A DNA stretch of 64,000 bases, taken from contig CAVYJC010000011.1 in assembly GCA_963768715.1 (NCBI GenBank), positions 310,001 to 374,000 of the forward strand. Reading direction: 5' to 3'. This DNA comes from DATKEJ01 sp963768715 (GTDB taxonomy: Bacteria; Bacteroidota; Rhodothermia; Rhodothermales; DATKEJ01). This document shows, one piece after another, positions 8,678 through 17,187 of this stretch. The notes beneath the pieces are model-generated. The model was not told the origin of the DNA and made no database searches. It worked only from the letters and a program-made list of their open reading frames with translations. Position 1 is the first letter of the stretch; each line of letters opens with the position of its first letter. The position numbers and the translations under genes were made by a program.

Positions 8678-9210
8678 ACGTGGAGCAAATGGCTGTAACA
8701 CGGCGAGAGGTTGAAAAGCAGCTCGAAAGCAAGTCTGCGTCTATCGCTAGTTCGATTTCTCGTATCAAACGGGATCTCAGGCTGCCGGTAGAACCGGTCA
8801 AATCGGCGGTGAGGAAGCATCCCCTGGAAGTGGTCCTTGGCACCATTGCAGTTGGGATCGCGTGTGGCTGGCTTGTCGTCGGCAAGCGAAAAAGTCCAAG
8901 CGTGACTCCAAGTCCACATGGTCCTGCGCCCCTGGATCTGGAAGCGTCGGAGTTTCTTCATCTGGTCAGAGCGGGTAGAGCATCGGGTCTGAGCGAAGAG
9001 GACGCCGTCTCAAGGGCGCTCCGAGCGAAATCTTCTTTGTCCGGAAATACGGTTCCGGGGTTTCGCCAGACGATGACCGAGAGACTGGGAGATCAAGTGG
9101 TCGATTTGGTTGATACGGTCATAAGAACGGGACTCAGGGTGGTCGTCAGGGAGGCCGCCGGATGGTTCGCGGAGGCCGTTCGGCGTGACAAACCGACAGA
9201 CACGCAATAA
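8674..9210 (+). CDS. small membrane-anchored protein, YqjD/DUF3618-like
   Basis: 178 aa, translated from an ATG overlapping the stop of the YqjE-like gene. It has a coiled-coil-prone N-terminus (residues about 1-45), one hydrophobic segment (about 52-70) followed by a Lys/Arg cluster, then a helical C-terminal region of about 90 aa. In other bacteria YqjE-like proteins are paired with YqjD/ElaB-like membrane proteins, and the arrangement here looks analogous, but sequence similarity to a named family is weak to my eye. Function unknown. Confidence 0.6.
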   Translation: MNVEQMAVTRREVEKQLESKSASIASSISRIKRDLRLPVEPVKSAVRKHPLEVVLGTIAVGIACGWLVVGKRKSPSVTPSPHGPAPLDLEASEFLHLVRAGRASGLSEEDAVSRALRAKSSLSGNTVPGFRQTMTERLGDQVVDLVDTVIRTGLRVVVREAAGWFAEAVRRDKPTDTQ

Positions 9211-9248
9211 ACGCGCACGCGTTTCGACATTCCTTCTTATTGGCGGAT

Positions 9249-9278
9249 TTGAGCGCCGATACGGAAGTCCTATTTTCG
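9249..9278 (+). promoter_or_regulatory. candidate Bacteroidota-type promoter of adk
   Basis: TTG at 9249-9251 is separated by 19 bases from TATTTTCG at 9271-9278, close to the Bacteroidota -33 TTG / -7 TAnnTTTG pattern, and lies about 28 bases before the adk ATG. It is based on pattern match alone. Confidence 0.4.
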
Positions 9279-9305
9279 ACTGAGTTCTGAACCGGCAACT
9301 TCCGT

Positions 9306-9962
9306 ATGCGACTGATTCTTTTTGGACCACCCGGCTCCGGCAAAGGGACACAGGCCGCGATTCTCAAAGAGCGCGAGGGCCTGGTGCACCTTTCCACGGG
9401 CAACATGTTTCGTGCCGCAATTAGCCAGGAAACGCCGATAGGATTGCGGGCGAAGGAGCACATGGACTCGGGATGCCTCGTGCCCGACGAAATCGTATGG
9501 GGCATAGCCCGGGCCGCTCTTGAGAAAATCGATTTCGACCGGTTCGTGCTGGACGGCTATCCGCGTACCATCCAGCAGGCCGTCTGGCTCGACGAGGAAC
9601 TGGCGCAGACGGGGCACTCCGCCTTTCTGATTAGTCTGGAGGCGCCTGACAGCGTGATAATTCGGCGGCTCTCGGGCCGGCGAATGCAGCGTTCGACAGG
9701 TGAGATTTATCATTTGGAATTCAAGCCCCCACCCGACGATATCCCTCCATCGGATCTGATCCAGCGACCTGACGACCTACCTGAAGCCATCCGAAACCGA
9801 CTCGAGATCTACCATTCCGAGACGTCGCCCGTCAAGGAGCACTACAGAGAACTCGGGACGATCATCGAAATAGACGGTGTCGGGAATGTCGAAGAGGTTG
9901 CCGAACGCGTCAGGCTCGCACTGGATGAGGTCGAAGCTCGTCGGCGCGACGTGGTTCGGTAA
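9306..9962 (+). CDS. adk: adenylate kinase
   Basis: 218 aa. It catalyses ATP + AMP = 2 ADP in the cytoplasm. Seen: P-loop G-P-P-G-S-G-K-G-T (residues 7-15), the AMP-binding H-L-S-T-G-N-M-F segment, D-G-Y-P-R-T, and a long LID (about residues 120-155) with the Q-R-x-D-D arginine-aspartate signature. The LID lacks the four zinc-binding Cys found in Gram-positive enzymes. A TTG-N19-TATTTTCG promoter-like element precedes it and a polyprenyl synthase gene follows after 10 bases, suggesting an adk-led transcript. Confidence 0.96.
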   Translation: MRLILFGPPGSGKGTQAAILKEREGLVHLSTGNMFRAAISQETPIGLRAKEHMDSGCLVPDEIVWGIARAALEKIDFDRFVLDGYPRTIQQAVWLDEELAQTGHSAFLISLEAPDSVIIRRLSGRRMQRSTGEIYHLEFKPPPDDIPPSDLIQRPDDLPEAIRNRLEIYHSETSPVKEHYRELGTIIEIDGVGNVEEVAERVRLALDEVEARRRDVVR

Positions 9963-9972
9963 CGCCTGATCG

Positions 9973-10977
9973 GTGCGGGGTGACGGCGACATAGCGAACA
10001 CTGGTCCGGCGGCGCACATCGAGATGCTCCGCGAACGGCTCGACGGATACCTCGCGGATCTCGCCGAGAGCAAAGAGCCGAAAACCCTCTATGAGCCGGT
10101 CAAACAGGTCCTCACGAGCAAAGGGAAAAGGCTGCGCCCTCTCCTTACGATTCTGACAGCCGAGGCGTTTGGAGTCGAGCCAACGGTTTCGATGCCCGGA
10201 GCGGCAGCCGTCGAGGTGTTCCACAACTTCACATTGGTGCACGACGATATAATGGATCAGTCGGCATCGAGGCGCGGACAACCCACGGTGCATGTGACTT
10301 GGGGCGCACCGGCTGGTATTCTTTCCGGAGATTTCCTCCTCGGTATGTCCTACGAACTCCTGTCGCGGCTTCCGCCCGCGAACGTCAAACCGGCCCTGGC
10401 GTGCTTCTCCACCATGGTCGTACGCCTGTGTGAGGGACAGGCGCTCGATGCCGAGTTCGAAACATCGAATGAGGTGGCCGTGGCCGAGTACCTCGATATG
10501 GTTTCACGAAAAACTGGAGCTCTGTTGGTGGCCAGTTTGCAGATCGGCGGCATTGTCGGAGGTTCGGGAGAGGAACACCTTCGTGTCCTCGGAGAGGCGG
10601 GTCACCATTTGGGACTCGCATTTCAAATCCAGGACGATCTTCTCGATCTCACGGCGGACGCCGAGAGTTGGGGCAAGCCGATCGGCGCCGACCTTATGGC
10701 CGGGAAGCGCGCGTTTCTCCTCCTGAAAGCGATTGAGATGGAAGGCGCCGGGGACGATCGGTGGTTTCGGAGGTTGATGGAGCGCGGAGGTCTCGATTCA
10801 TCCGAGATTGAAGAAGCAAAAGCTCGTATGGAGCGACTCGGAGTACTGGAGTCCACGCGGACGATTATTCTGCGTGAGTATGGTAAGGCGTTGGACGCGC
10901 TGGATTCCGTCTCGCCAGACGTATCATTGCGGGGCGTACGCTGGATCATCGAAAAGATGAAGACGCGTATTCAATAA
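9973..10977 (+). CDS. polyprenyl diphosphate synthase (trans-isoprenyl)
   Basis: 334 aa, GTG start 10 bases after adk. The enzyme condenses isopentenyl diphosphate onto allylic diphosphates to make farnesyl/geranylgeranyl or longer chains. Seen: the substrate-binding G-K-R-L-R-P segment, first aspartate-rich motif D-D-I-M-D, and second motif Q-D-D-L-L-D, with a K-x-x-F/L-type loop after it. Chain length cannot be fixed with certainty. The residues before the first motif are not bulky aromatics at every position, compatible with a longer (quinone-side-chain) product, but this is weak evidence. Confidence 0.92.
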   Translation: MRGDGDIANTGPAAHIEMLRERLDGYLADLAESKEPKTLYEPVKQVLTSKGKRLRPLLTILTAEAFGVEPTVSMPGAAAVEVFHNFTLVHDDIMDQSASRRGQPTVHVTWGAPAGILSGDFLLGMSYELLSRLPPANVKPALACFSTMVVRLCEGQALDAEFETSNEVAVAEYLDMVSRKTGALLVASLQIGGIVGGSGEEHLRVLGEAGHHLGLAFQIQDDLLDLTADAESWGKPIGADLMAGKRAFLLLKAIEMEGAGDDRWFRRLMERGGLDSSEIEEAKARMERLGVLESTRTIILREYGKALDALDSVSPDVSLRGVRWIIEKMKTRIQ

Positions 10978-11005
10978 GCCTTACAACACGCTCCACCGTT
11001 TCAAT

Positions 11006-11281
11006 ATGGATCGCATAGTCAGAGAAGTGACCGTCAGGAATCGCGCTGGTATACACACACGGCCTGCGTCGATGATTGTCCGTGCGGCGGCCAAATACGG
11101 CGCCGAGTTCTTCATCGAAAAGGATCACTACAAGATCAACGGGAAGAGCATTATAGGTGTCATGACGCTGGCAGCCGAACAGGGCTCCAGCCTTCGGCTC
11201 GTATTTTCGGGCGCTGACGCTGAGAACGCAGCCGAGGAAATCGTCAAACTGTTCGATGATGGATTCGGCGAAGAACTGTAG
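11006..11281 (+). CDS. ptsH: phosphocarrier protein HPr
   Basis: 91 aa. HPr receives phosphate from Enzyme I on a histidine. Seen: G-I-H-T-R-P-A-S with the active His at about residue 17, and G-K-S-I-I-G-V-M with a Ser at about 48 in the position phosphorylated by HPr kinase in other bacteria. The fold length is standard. The Enzyme I gene starts within 7 bases, so the two are a natural operon. No sugar-specific Enzyme II is visible in the window, so a regulatory role is as likely as sugar transport. Confidence 0.95.
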   Translation: MDRIVREVTVRNRAGIHTRPASMIVRAAAKYGAEFFIEKDHYKINGKSIIGVMTLAAEQGSSLRLVFSGADAENAAEEIVKLFDDGFGEEL

Positions 11282-11287
11282 TTGCTG

Positions 11288-13084
11288 ATGACCGATCGGC
11301 CTGAATTGGTTAGAGATGATGACGGTGGTGTGGGACCCACTGTCTTGAATGGCGTCGGTACATCGCCCGGCATCGCCATAGGTCGGTCATATCGATACGA
11401 AAAAGCTGCATATCAGGCAGCGGAGCGGATGATTTCGGAAGACGAGACGCCGGCCGAACTGGCGCGGCTCGAGGACGCCGTGCGTCTTTCGGAGCGCGAT
11501 CTGAGGAAAATTGCCTCGGTGGCTCGCGGGCAGCTCGGAACCGAAAGCGCCAATGTCTTCGAGGCGCAGGCGCTGATGCTCCACGACCCGAATTTCATCG
11601 AGGACGTCCGCAAACACATCGTCAACGATTGCTGGGCCGCAGACTTCGCGGCCCAAAGCGTCATGCAGCGCCATAGGAAACAGCTCGAAACGTCGAACAA
11701 TCCATATCTGCGGGAGCGGGCCCACGATATGGCCGACGTCCAGTACCGGCTCATTCGACACCTGCAGCGGGGCCAGATCCTGTCGCGTATAGACGAGAAG
11801 AGGATTGTCGTAGCAGAATCACTCACGGCGGCGGACCTGATCCTATTCTCGAGGAGAAACCTCCTTGGCTGCATCATGGACTACGGGGCCCAGACGGCTC
11901 ACGTCTCCATCATGGCCCGAGCACTGGGTGTTCCGACCCTCGTGGGACTCCATGGAGCAACCGAGCACATTCCCAACGGTGAGACTATCATCCTCGATGC
12001 GCTGGCTGGCATCGTCATCATCGGCCCAAGCGACGAGCAACTTCGGACTTACCGCGAGAAGCGTAGCCGATACGAGCGAATGCTGCAGGAGCAACGTGCA
12101 ACGGCATCTCTCCCGGCTGAAACCTCAGACGGCCGCCGCATTCACCTGATGGCGAATCTCGAGTTGGAGGAGGAGGTCGCCCACCTCGACTGGTTTGGCG
12201 CCGAGGCTGTGGGACTTTTTCGAACCGAGCTTCTCTTCATGTCAGACTCCCGGATTCCCGATGAGGCGATACAGCTCGAGTGCTATACGCGGATCGTGGA
12301 TCAGATTCAACCCGCAGTTACGACGTTCAGGTTGCTGGATGTCGGAGGCGACAAGATCCAGTTGACGGGTCCCACGGAGCGTAACCCCGATCTTGGTTGG
12401 AGGGGAATCCGTGTGCTACTCGAGCGCGAGGACCTGCTTAGACCCCAGTTGCGTGCCTTGCTGAAGGTCAGTGCGCTGGGACCCATCCGGATCATGCTTC
12501 CGATGGTTTCAGAGCTCGGCGAGCTTCGCAGGTTCAAGGCGATCATGCGTGAGACGATCCGGGAGCTGAAGGACGAAGGCATCAAGGTGCCTGATGACAT
12601 CCCCGTCGGCGTCATGATCGAGGTCCCTGCCGCTGCGCTTCAGGCGACTCATTTTGCTCGCGAGGCCGATTTCATGTCGATCGGGACAAACGACTTGACC
12701 CAATACGTACTCGCGATCGATCGGAGCAACGAGCTGGTGGGACATCAATTCAACGAGTTGCATCCTGCCGTGCTGCGTCTGATTGCCACCACAATCCAGG
12801 CCGGTCTCGAAAGTGGTACGCCCGTGTCGGTCTGTGGCGAGTTGGCGGCGCGGGTTCCAGCCATTCCGATTCTGGTCGGACTCGGGCTTCGGGAGTTCAG
12901 CGCGTCGCCTATCTATTTGCCGGAAATCAAGCGCATTATTCGGGGAGTGAGTGCTGCGGAATGTGAGCCGCTCGCTCAGGCCTGTCTCGAACAGGAAGAT
13001 GCCTCAGGCGTCTCAAGTACGTTGAAGCAGTGGTTTGATCACCACAACGAATTGCGAAGTCGATTTAGAACCGGGAGAGATTAA
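11288..13084 (+). CDS. ptsI: phosphoenolpyruvate-protein phosphotransferase (Enzyme I)
   Basis: About 598 aa from the ATG at 11288 (a TTG at 11282 is a less likely start). It moves phosphate from phosphoenolpyruvate to HPr. Seen: N-terminal domain opening G-T-S-P-G-I-A-I-G, the phospho-histidine site T-A-H-V-S-I-M-A-R, the PEP-binding barrel with G-L-F-R-T-E-L-L-F, G-T-N-D-L-T-Q-Y, and the catalytic Cys in V-S-V-C-G-E-L-A. All hallmark parts are intact. It follows ptsH directly and its stop overlaps the next ATG (TAATG). Confidence 0.96.
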   Translation: MTDRPELVRDDDGGVGPTVLNGVGTSPGIAIGRSYRYEKAAYQAAERMISEDETPAELARLEDAVRLSERDLRKIASVARGQLGTESANVFEAQALMLHDPNFIEDVRKHIVNDCWAADFAAQSVMQRHRKQLETSNNPYLRERAHDMADVQYRLIRHLQRGQILSRIDEKRIVVAESLTAADLILFSRRNLLGCIMDYGAQTAHVSIMARALGVPTLVGLHGATEHIPNGETIILDALAGIVIIGPSDEQLRTYREKRSRYERMLQEQRATASLPAETSDGRRIHLMANLELEEEVAHLDWFGAEAVGLFRTELLFMSDSRIPDEAIQLECYTRIVDQIQPAVTTFRLLDVGGDKIQLTGPTERNPDLGWRGIRVLLEREDLLRPQLRALLKVSALGPIRIMLPMVSELGELRRFKAIMRETIRELKDEGIKVPDDIPVGVMIEVPAAALQATHFAREADFMSIGTNDLTQYVLAIDRSNELVGHQFNELHPAVLRLIATTIQAGLESGTPVSVCGELAARVPAIPILVGLGLREFSASPIYLPEIKRIIRGVSAAECEPLAQACLEQEDASGVSSTLKQWFDHHNELRSRFRTGRD

Positions 13085-14115
13085 TGGAGCACAACGATCC
13101 TATGCACGAGCACATCCGCTCGTTCGCGGATATGTGGGAGGAAGGATGGCGAATTGCGGCGGCGAGCAACGCATATGGAGGGCTGTCGGCCCCGAAGAAT
13201 ATGCTGCTTTGCGGCATGGGCGGGTCGTCTATCGGAGGGGCCCTTCTCGAGTCACTGGCATTTTCGTCCAGTGAGATCCCGCTGGCGCTCTGTCGGGGGT
13301 ATGATATTCCATTGTGGGCCGGATCTGGCACGCTGGTCGTCTGCACGAGTTATTCGGGCAATACTGAGGAAACGCTTTCTGCATTCGAACAGGCCGGTCG
13401 TCGAGGCTGCTCTCGCTTCTGCATTACATCGGGAGGCGAGTTGACCCGAAGGGCCGGGGAGGATGGCGTACCCTTCGTAGCCATACCGGGAGGTCTGCCG
13501 CCTCGGGCGGCGCTTCCCTATACCTTCGTGCCGCTTCTGCATCTCGCGTCGGTTCTCGGCGTGGTTACCATAACGGCAGTCGACAAGGAGGAAACGCTCG
13601 CAGCACTCCGCGAGCTCACTGCGGCTTATGGAGACGCCACACCGAACGAAGCCACGATCGTGGCGGACTACCTGACGGGACGGATTCCCGTCGTTTACTC
13701 GGGGCCTGGACTGTTGGCCGCCGCAAATCTGCGCTGGCGTGGCCAGATTCAGGAAAACGCCAAGACTCCCGCATTCGGCAATCTATATCCCGAGTTGAAC
13801 CATAACGAGATCGAAGGCTGGGAATCGCGATACGATATTCTCAGCAACATCGCTGTGATTGAGCTTGCTACGAAGGAGGATCCGCCGGCCGTCCGCCGGC
13901 GAATGGACGTGACGAGACGTCTGCTCGAACCGAAGGCTGCCGGATGGTATCGTTTTGAGCCGCGCGGTGAATCGCCGCTCACGCGTCTGCTTTCGACTGT
14001 GGCACTGGGCGATTGGGTGAGTTACTACCTTGCCAAGAACCTCGACGTTGATCCAATGCCGGTCGCATTGATCGACGCGCTCAAAGAGGCCCTTAGCCGG
14101 ACGACGGTGGGGTAA
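13084..14115 (+). CDS. bifunctional phosphoglucose/phosphomannose isomerase
   Basis: 343 aa, with the ATG overlapping the ptsI stop. It interconverts glucose-6-P, fructose-6-P and mannose-6-P. Seen: SIS-domain motifs G-M-G-G-S-S-I-G-G and S-Y-S-G-N-T-E-E-T, and the P-E-L-N-H-N-E-I-E-G-W segment holding the catalytic Glu/His of the archaeal-like PGI/PMI family. The length fits that family and is much shorter than the usual Pgi. Translational coupling to ptsI connects it to carbon flux, but no direct regulation is visible. Confidence 0.9.
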   Translation: MEHNDPMHEHIRSFADMWEEGWRIAAASNAYGGLSAPKNMLLCGMGGSSIGGALLESLAFSSSEIPLALCRGYDIPLWAGSGTLVVCTSYSGNTEETLSAFEQAGRRGCSRFCITSGGELTRRAGEDGVPFVAIPGGLPPRAALPYTFVPLLHLASVLGVVTITAVDKEETLAALRELTAAYGDATPNEATIVADYLTGRIPVVYSGPGLLAAANLRWRGQIQENAKTPAFGNLYPELNHNEIEGWESRYDILSNIAVIELATKEDPPAVRRRMDVTRRLLEPKAAGWYRFEPRGESPLTRLLSTVALGDWVSYYLAKNLDVDPMPVALIDALKEALSRTTVG

Positions 14116-14135
14116 TTCCCGTCCCCCGGGGGGAA
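14116..14135 (+). terminator. GC-rich hairpin after the isomerase gene
   Basis: An inverted repeat TTCCC-GT-CCCCCGGGGG-GGAA lies directly behind the stop codon at 14115 and has a strong GC core. No T-tract follows, so it may be a Rho-dependent or attenuating structure rather than a classic terminator. Confidence 0.35.
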
Positions 14136-14202
14136 CGGCGGTCCTGCTGTCGCGTAGGTCGAGATATCAAGTTTCCGTGAATCGACCGCGACCCTGACCG
14201 CA

Positions 14203-17184
14203 ATGAATCGGGGCCTGATCCGGCACACACTACCCATTCTGGTTACGCTGATCTCGTTACTGGCCGTTGAAGCCGGTAACGCGCAGTCGGGGTATCATTT
14301 TGGCCGAAATAAGGTCCAGTACAGCGGATTCAACTGGCAGATTCTGCGCACCTCACATTTCGACATCTACTACTACCCCGAGATGGAGGATCTGGCGGAG
14401 ATGGGCGCCCAGTTCGCGGAAGAGATCTATGAGGAGCTCGAAAACCGGTTCCAGTTTTCGCTGACGAGCCGGGTTCCAATGATTTTCTACTCGTCGAATC
14501 TGCACTTCAAGGAGACGAACGTCACACCGGGGTTCATCCCCGACGGCGTTGGCGGGTTTTTCGAGTTTCTCAAGGGTCGCGTGGTTGTCCCGGCCAACGG
14601 CAACATCCACCATTTCCGTCGCGTCATCCGTCACGAAGTCGTGCATGTGTTCACGCATTCGAAAATCACGCGCGTAATGCGCGACCACCGGCAGGTCCTC
14701 GACCGATTTCTGCCCCTCTGGTTCACGGAAGGCCTGGCCGAGTACTGGTCAGGAGACCCCGACTACCAGCACGAAATGGTGATGCGCGATGCGGTGGCTT
14801 CCAACTACCTCGTGCCACTTCGCAACATCTTTCGCATCCGCGGATCTTACCTGATGTACAAAGAGGGCGAGGCAGTCTTCCGGTTCATTTCCGAGGAATA
14901 CGGCGAGGAGAAGATCCTCAGAATGATGGAGAACTTCTGGAAGGACCGAAACTTCCAGACGGTCATCGAGGTCACGCTCCACGATCGTTTTGAAGACGTG
15001 AGCGATAAGTGGGAACGGTGGGTCCGAGCCCACTACTACAGAATGCTTGAGGATACGGACACGCCCGAGCTTGGATCGCAGGGCATCGCAGCGCGCGGTT
15101 TCAACGTGAAGCCCGTGTTCTACGAATTTCCCAACGGCGAACGCCACATTTATTACGTCGGCAATAAGACGGGTTACTCGAACGTCTATGGCGTTCGGGT
15201 TGATTCGCTCTACCGGCCGATCGGTAGAGAAGAGGTCGTGATCAGTGGAGAGCGGAACGCCACGTTCGAGGCGTTTCATCTTCTCGAGAGTCGCCTCGAT
15301 ATATCGGCTTCAGGCCTGCTTGCGTTCAGCACGAAAAGCGGGGGACAGGACGTCATCCACATCTATGACGTGGAGAAGAAGAAGCTCGTAACGACACTCA
15401 GGTTCTCCGACCAGGTCGCGATCTACTCGCCTGCGTGGGGACCGAACAGCGACAAACTGGTTTTTTCCTCGATCGACAATAGCGGATTCAGTGATCTCTA
15501 TCTCTATGATTTGCCGTCCGACGAGCTGCGTCGTTTGACGAACGACATGTACGACGATCGTGATCCGGATCTAAGCCCGGATGGACGCTTTGTGGTTTTC
15601 TCCTCCGACCGGACGTCTTACGGCGTGCATGGAGCCCGCAACCTGTTCGTTTACGACTTGGACGACGATCACGTCCGCTACGTTACCTATGGGGATCAAA
15701 ACGACTTTTCGCCGCGCTGGAGCCCCGATGGGACTCACGTCATCTACACGAGCGTTCGCCGCGACAGCACGGGGCGTTTCGGAGGGCAGGACGTCTGGGT
15801 AACCGATCTGTCCGATCTCGGCGCCGGGACGGAGGAGCTGGCGTCCCTTACGGATGTGCCTGATACTCCAGAACCGACCCCCATTGACTTGGCCACCAAA
15901 GGTCGCAAAGCGATACAACTGACGAGGTTTACGGCCGCTGCTTTCGATCCGGTATGGACGCCTGATGACAAAGTGGTTCTATCCACCTTTGACCACTACA
16001 AGTTCACGATTCGTGAACTCGACAACCTCGACTCGCTGTTTGCCGATCCAAAATCTCGTACGACCATCCCGTTAGGCGCCGTCGGGCATCCCTGGGCGTT
16101 TGTCCGCCTCGGAGAGAAGCAGGGGGCCAGGAAGGAGCGCTATCGTCGTCACTACAACCTCGACATTGCTCAGAGCCAGGTCTCACAGAATCCAATCTGG
16201 GGGACTTCAGGCGGCGCGTTCCTGGCGTTCTCGGACATGCTCGGTGACGATTACTGGAATTTTGCCCTCTTCAGTAATTCGAACAGCAGCGGTGATTTTA
16301 TCCGGAGCCTGAGTTTTGCGGTTTCCCGCGTACAACTGCAGCGCCGGGCGAATACGTCGTACGGCATATTTCGATTCTCTGGGCAGCGATACGACATCAC
16401 CGATCCGGATGCATCGGTTGAGTTTCCGGTATTCTGGGAAACAATTTGGGGTGGATTCGGCGGATTGAGCTATCCGCTGTCGAAGTTTCGGAGAATCGAT
16501 CTCAGTACGGGCCTGGCCTGGAGTGACAAGGAGATCTTTGTCAAGGACGTCCAGCGTAAGGCGCTGCTCCTCTCTAACGCAGTCGCCCTGGTGCATGACA
16601 ATGCACTCTACAGCATGAACGGGCCCGTTGATGGGTGGCGTGCCAGTCTTCTGCTGGCCTACACCAGTGATCTGCGGTATTCGAATGTGAGCTATTACAC
16701 GCTTGGCATCGATCTCCGAAGATATTGGAGACTGATTCCGGGCGTTACGTTCGCAACGCGCACCATGGGTCGGTTCAACCACGGTCGTGAAGCCCGGCTG
16801 AACATCCTTGGGGGAAGCTGGGATTTGAGAGGATACAGGAGGTGGAGTATCAGAGGACAAAAGATGTGGTTCACCTCGCAGGAATTGCGATTCCCCATCA
16901 TGCATATGCCGAGCCTTTATATCCCGCTTCTTGCACCATTCGGGATCGCCGATATCCGCGGCGCATTTTTCTTCGACATGGCCCACGCCTGGAATTTCGG
17001 CTACGACGACATTGAAAGAGACCTCAATACCGGTAGAACACTTGGTTCAGCAGGATGGGGTTTTCGAGTCAATATGTTCGGCGTCATCGTTCTGCGCTAC
17101 GACATGGGTTACAGGCACACCGATTTCGCGAAGCACTGGGACAGTGACATGTTTCAGCAGTTCTTCTTCGGTTTCGACTTTTAG
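14203..17184 (+). CDS. outer-membrane metallopeptidase-like / beta-propeller / Omp85-like barrel fusion protein
   Basis: 993 aa with a Sec signal peptide (cleavage about residue 27). Domains in order: a gluzincin-like (peptidase MA) domain, about 40-330, with H-E-V-V-H at 144-148 and W-F-T-E-G-L-A-E (third ligand Glu about 176); TolB/PD40 propeller repeats, about 350-620, with cores such as P-D-L-S-P-D-G-R and P-R-W-S-P-D-G-T; and a C-terminal beta-barrel, about 650-993, containing L-G-G-S-W-D-L-R-G-Y, which resembles the conserved (V/L)RG(F/Y) loop motif of Omp85/BamA barrels, and ending in Phe as barrel proteins do. I infer an outer-membrane barrel with a periplasmic (or surface) zinc protease and propeller. 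Substrate unknown. A BamB-like lipoprotein gene follows after 3 bases. Confidence 0.82.
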   Translation: MNRGLIRHTLPILVTLISLLAVEAGNAQSGYHFGRNKVQYSGFNWQILRTSHFDIYYYPEMEDLAEMGAQFAEEIYEELENRFQFSLTSRVPMIFYSSNLHFKETNVTPGFIPDGVGGFFEFLKGRVVVPANGNIHHFRRVIRHEVVHVFTHSKITRVMRDHRQVLDRFLPLWFTEGLAEYWSGDPDYQHEMVMRDAVASNYLVPLRNIFRIRGSYLMYKEGEAVFRFISEEYGEEKILRMMENFWKDRNFQTVIEVTLHDRFEDVSDKWERWVRAHYYRMLEDTDTPELGSQGIAARGFNVKPVFYEFPNGERHIYYVGNKTGYSNVYGVRVDSLYRPIGREEVVISGERNATFEAFHLLESRLDISASGLLAFSTKSGGQDVIHIYDVEKKKLVTTLRFSDQVAIYSPAWGPNSDKLVFSSIDNSGFSDLYLYDLPSDELRRLTNDMYDDRDPDLSPDGRFVVFSSDRTSYGVHGARNLFVYDLDDDHVRYVTYGDQNDFSPRWSPDGTHVIYTSVRRDSTGRFGGQDVWVTDLSDLGAGTEELASLTDVPDTPEPTPIDLATKGRKAIQLTRFTAAAFDPVWTPDDKVVLSTFDHYKFTIRELDNLDSLFADPKSRTTIPLGAVGHPWAFVRLGEKQGARKERYRRHYNLDIAQSQVSQNPIWGTSGGAFLAFSDMLGDDYWNFALFSNSNSSGDFIRSLSFAVSRVQLQRRANTSYGIFRFSGQRYDITDPDASVEFPVFWETIWGGFGGLSYPLSKFRRIDLSTGLAWSDKEIFVKDVQRKALLLSNAVALVHDNALYSMNGPVDGWRASLLLAYTSDLRYSNVSYYTLGIDLRRYWRLIPGVTFATRTMGRFNHGREARLNILGGSWDLRGYRRWSIRGQKMWFTSQELRFPIMHMPSLYIPLLAPFGIADIRGAFFFDMAHAWNFGYDDIERDLNTGRTLGSAGWGFRVNMFGVIVLRYDMGYRHTDFAKHWDSDMFQQFFFGFDF

Positions 17185-17187
17185 CAC

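Noticed and set aside
8213..9210. Prophage lysis cassette (holin)
   Set aside because: The holin-family protein is of the YqjE type, and no endolysin or phage genes are near.
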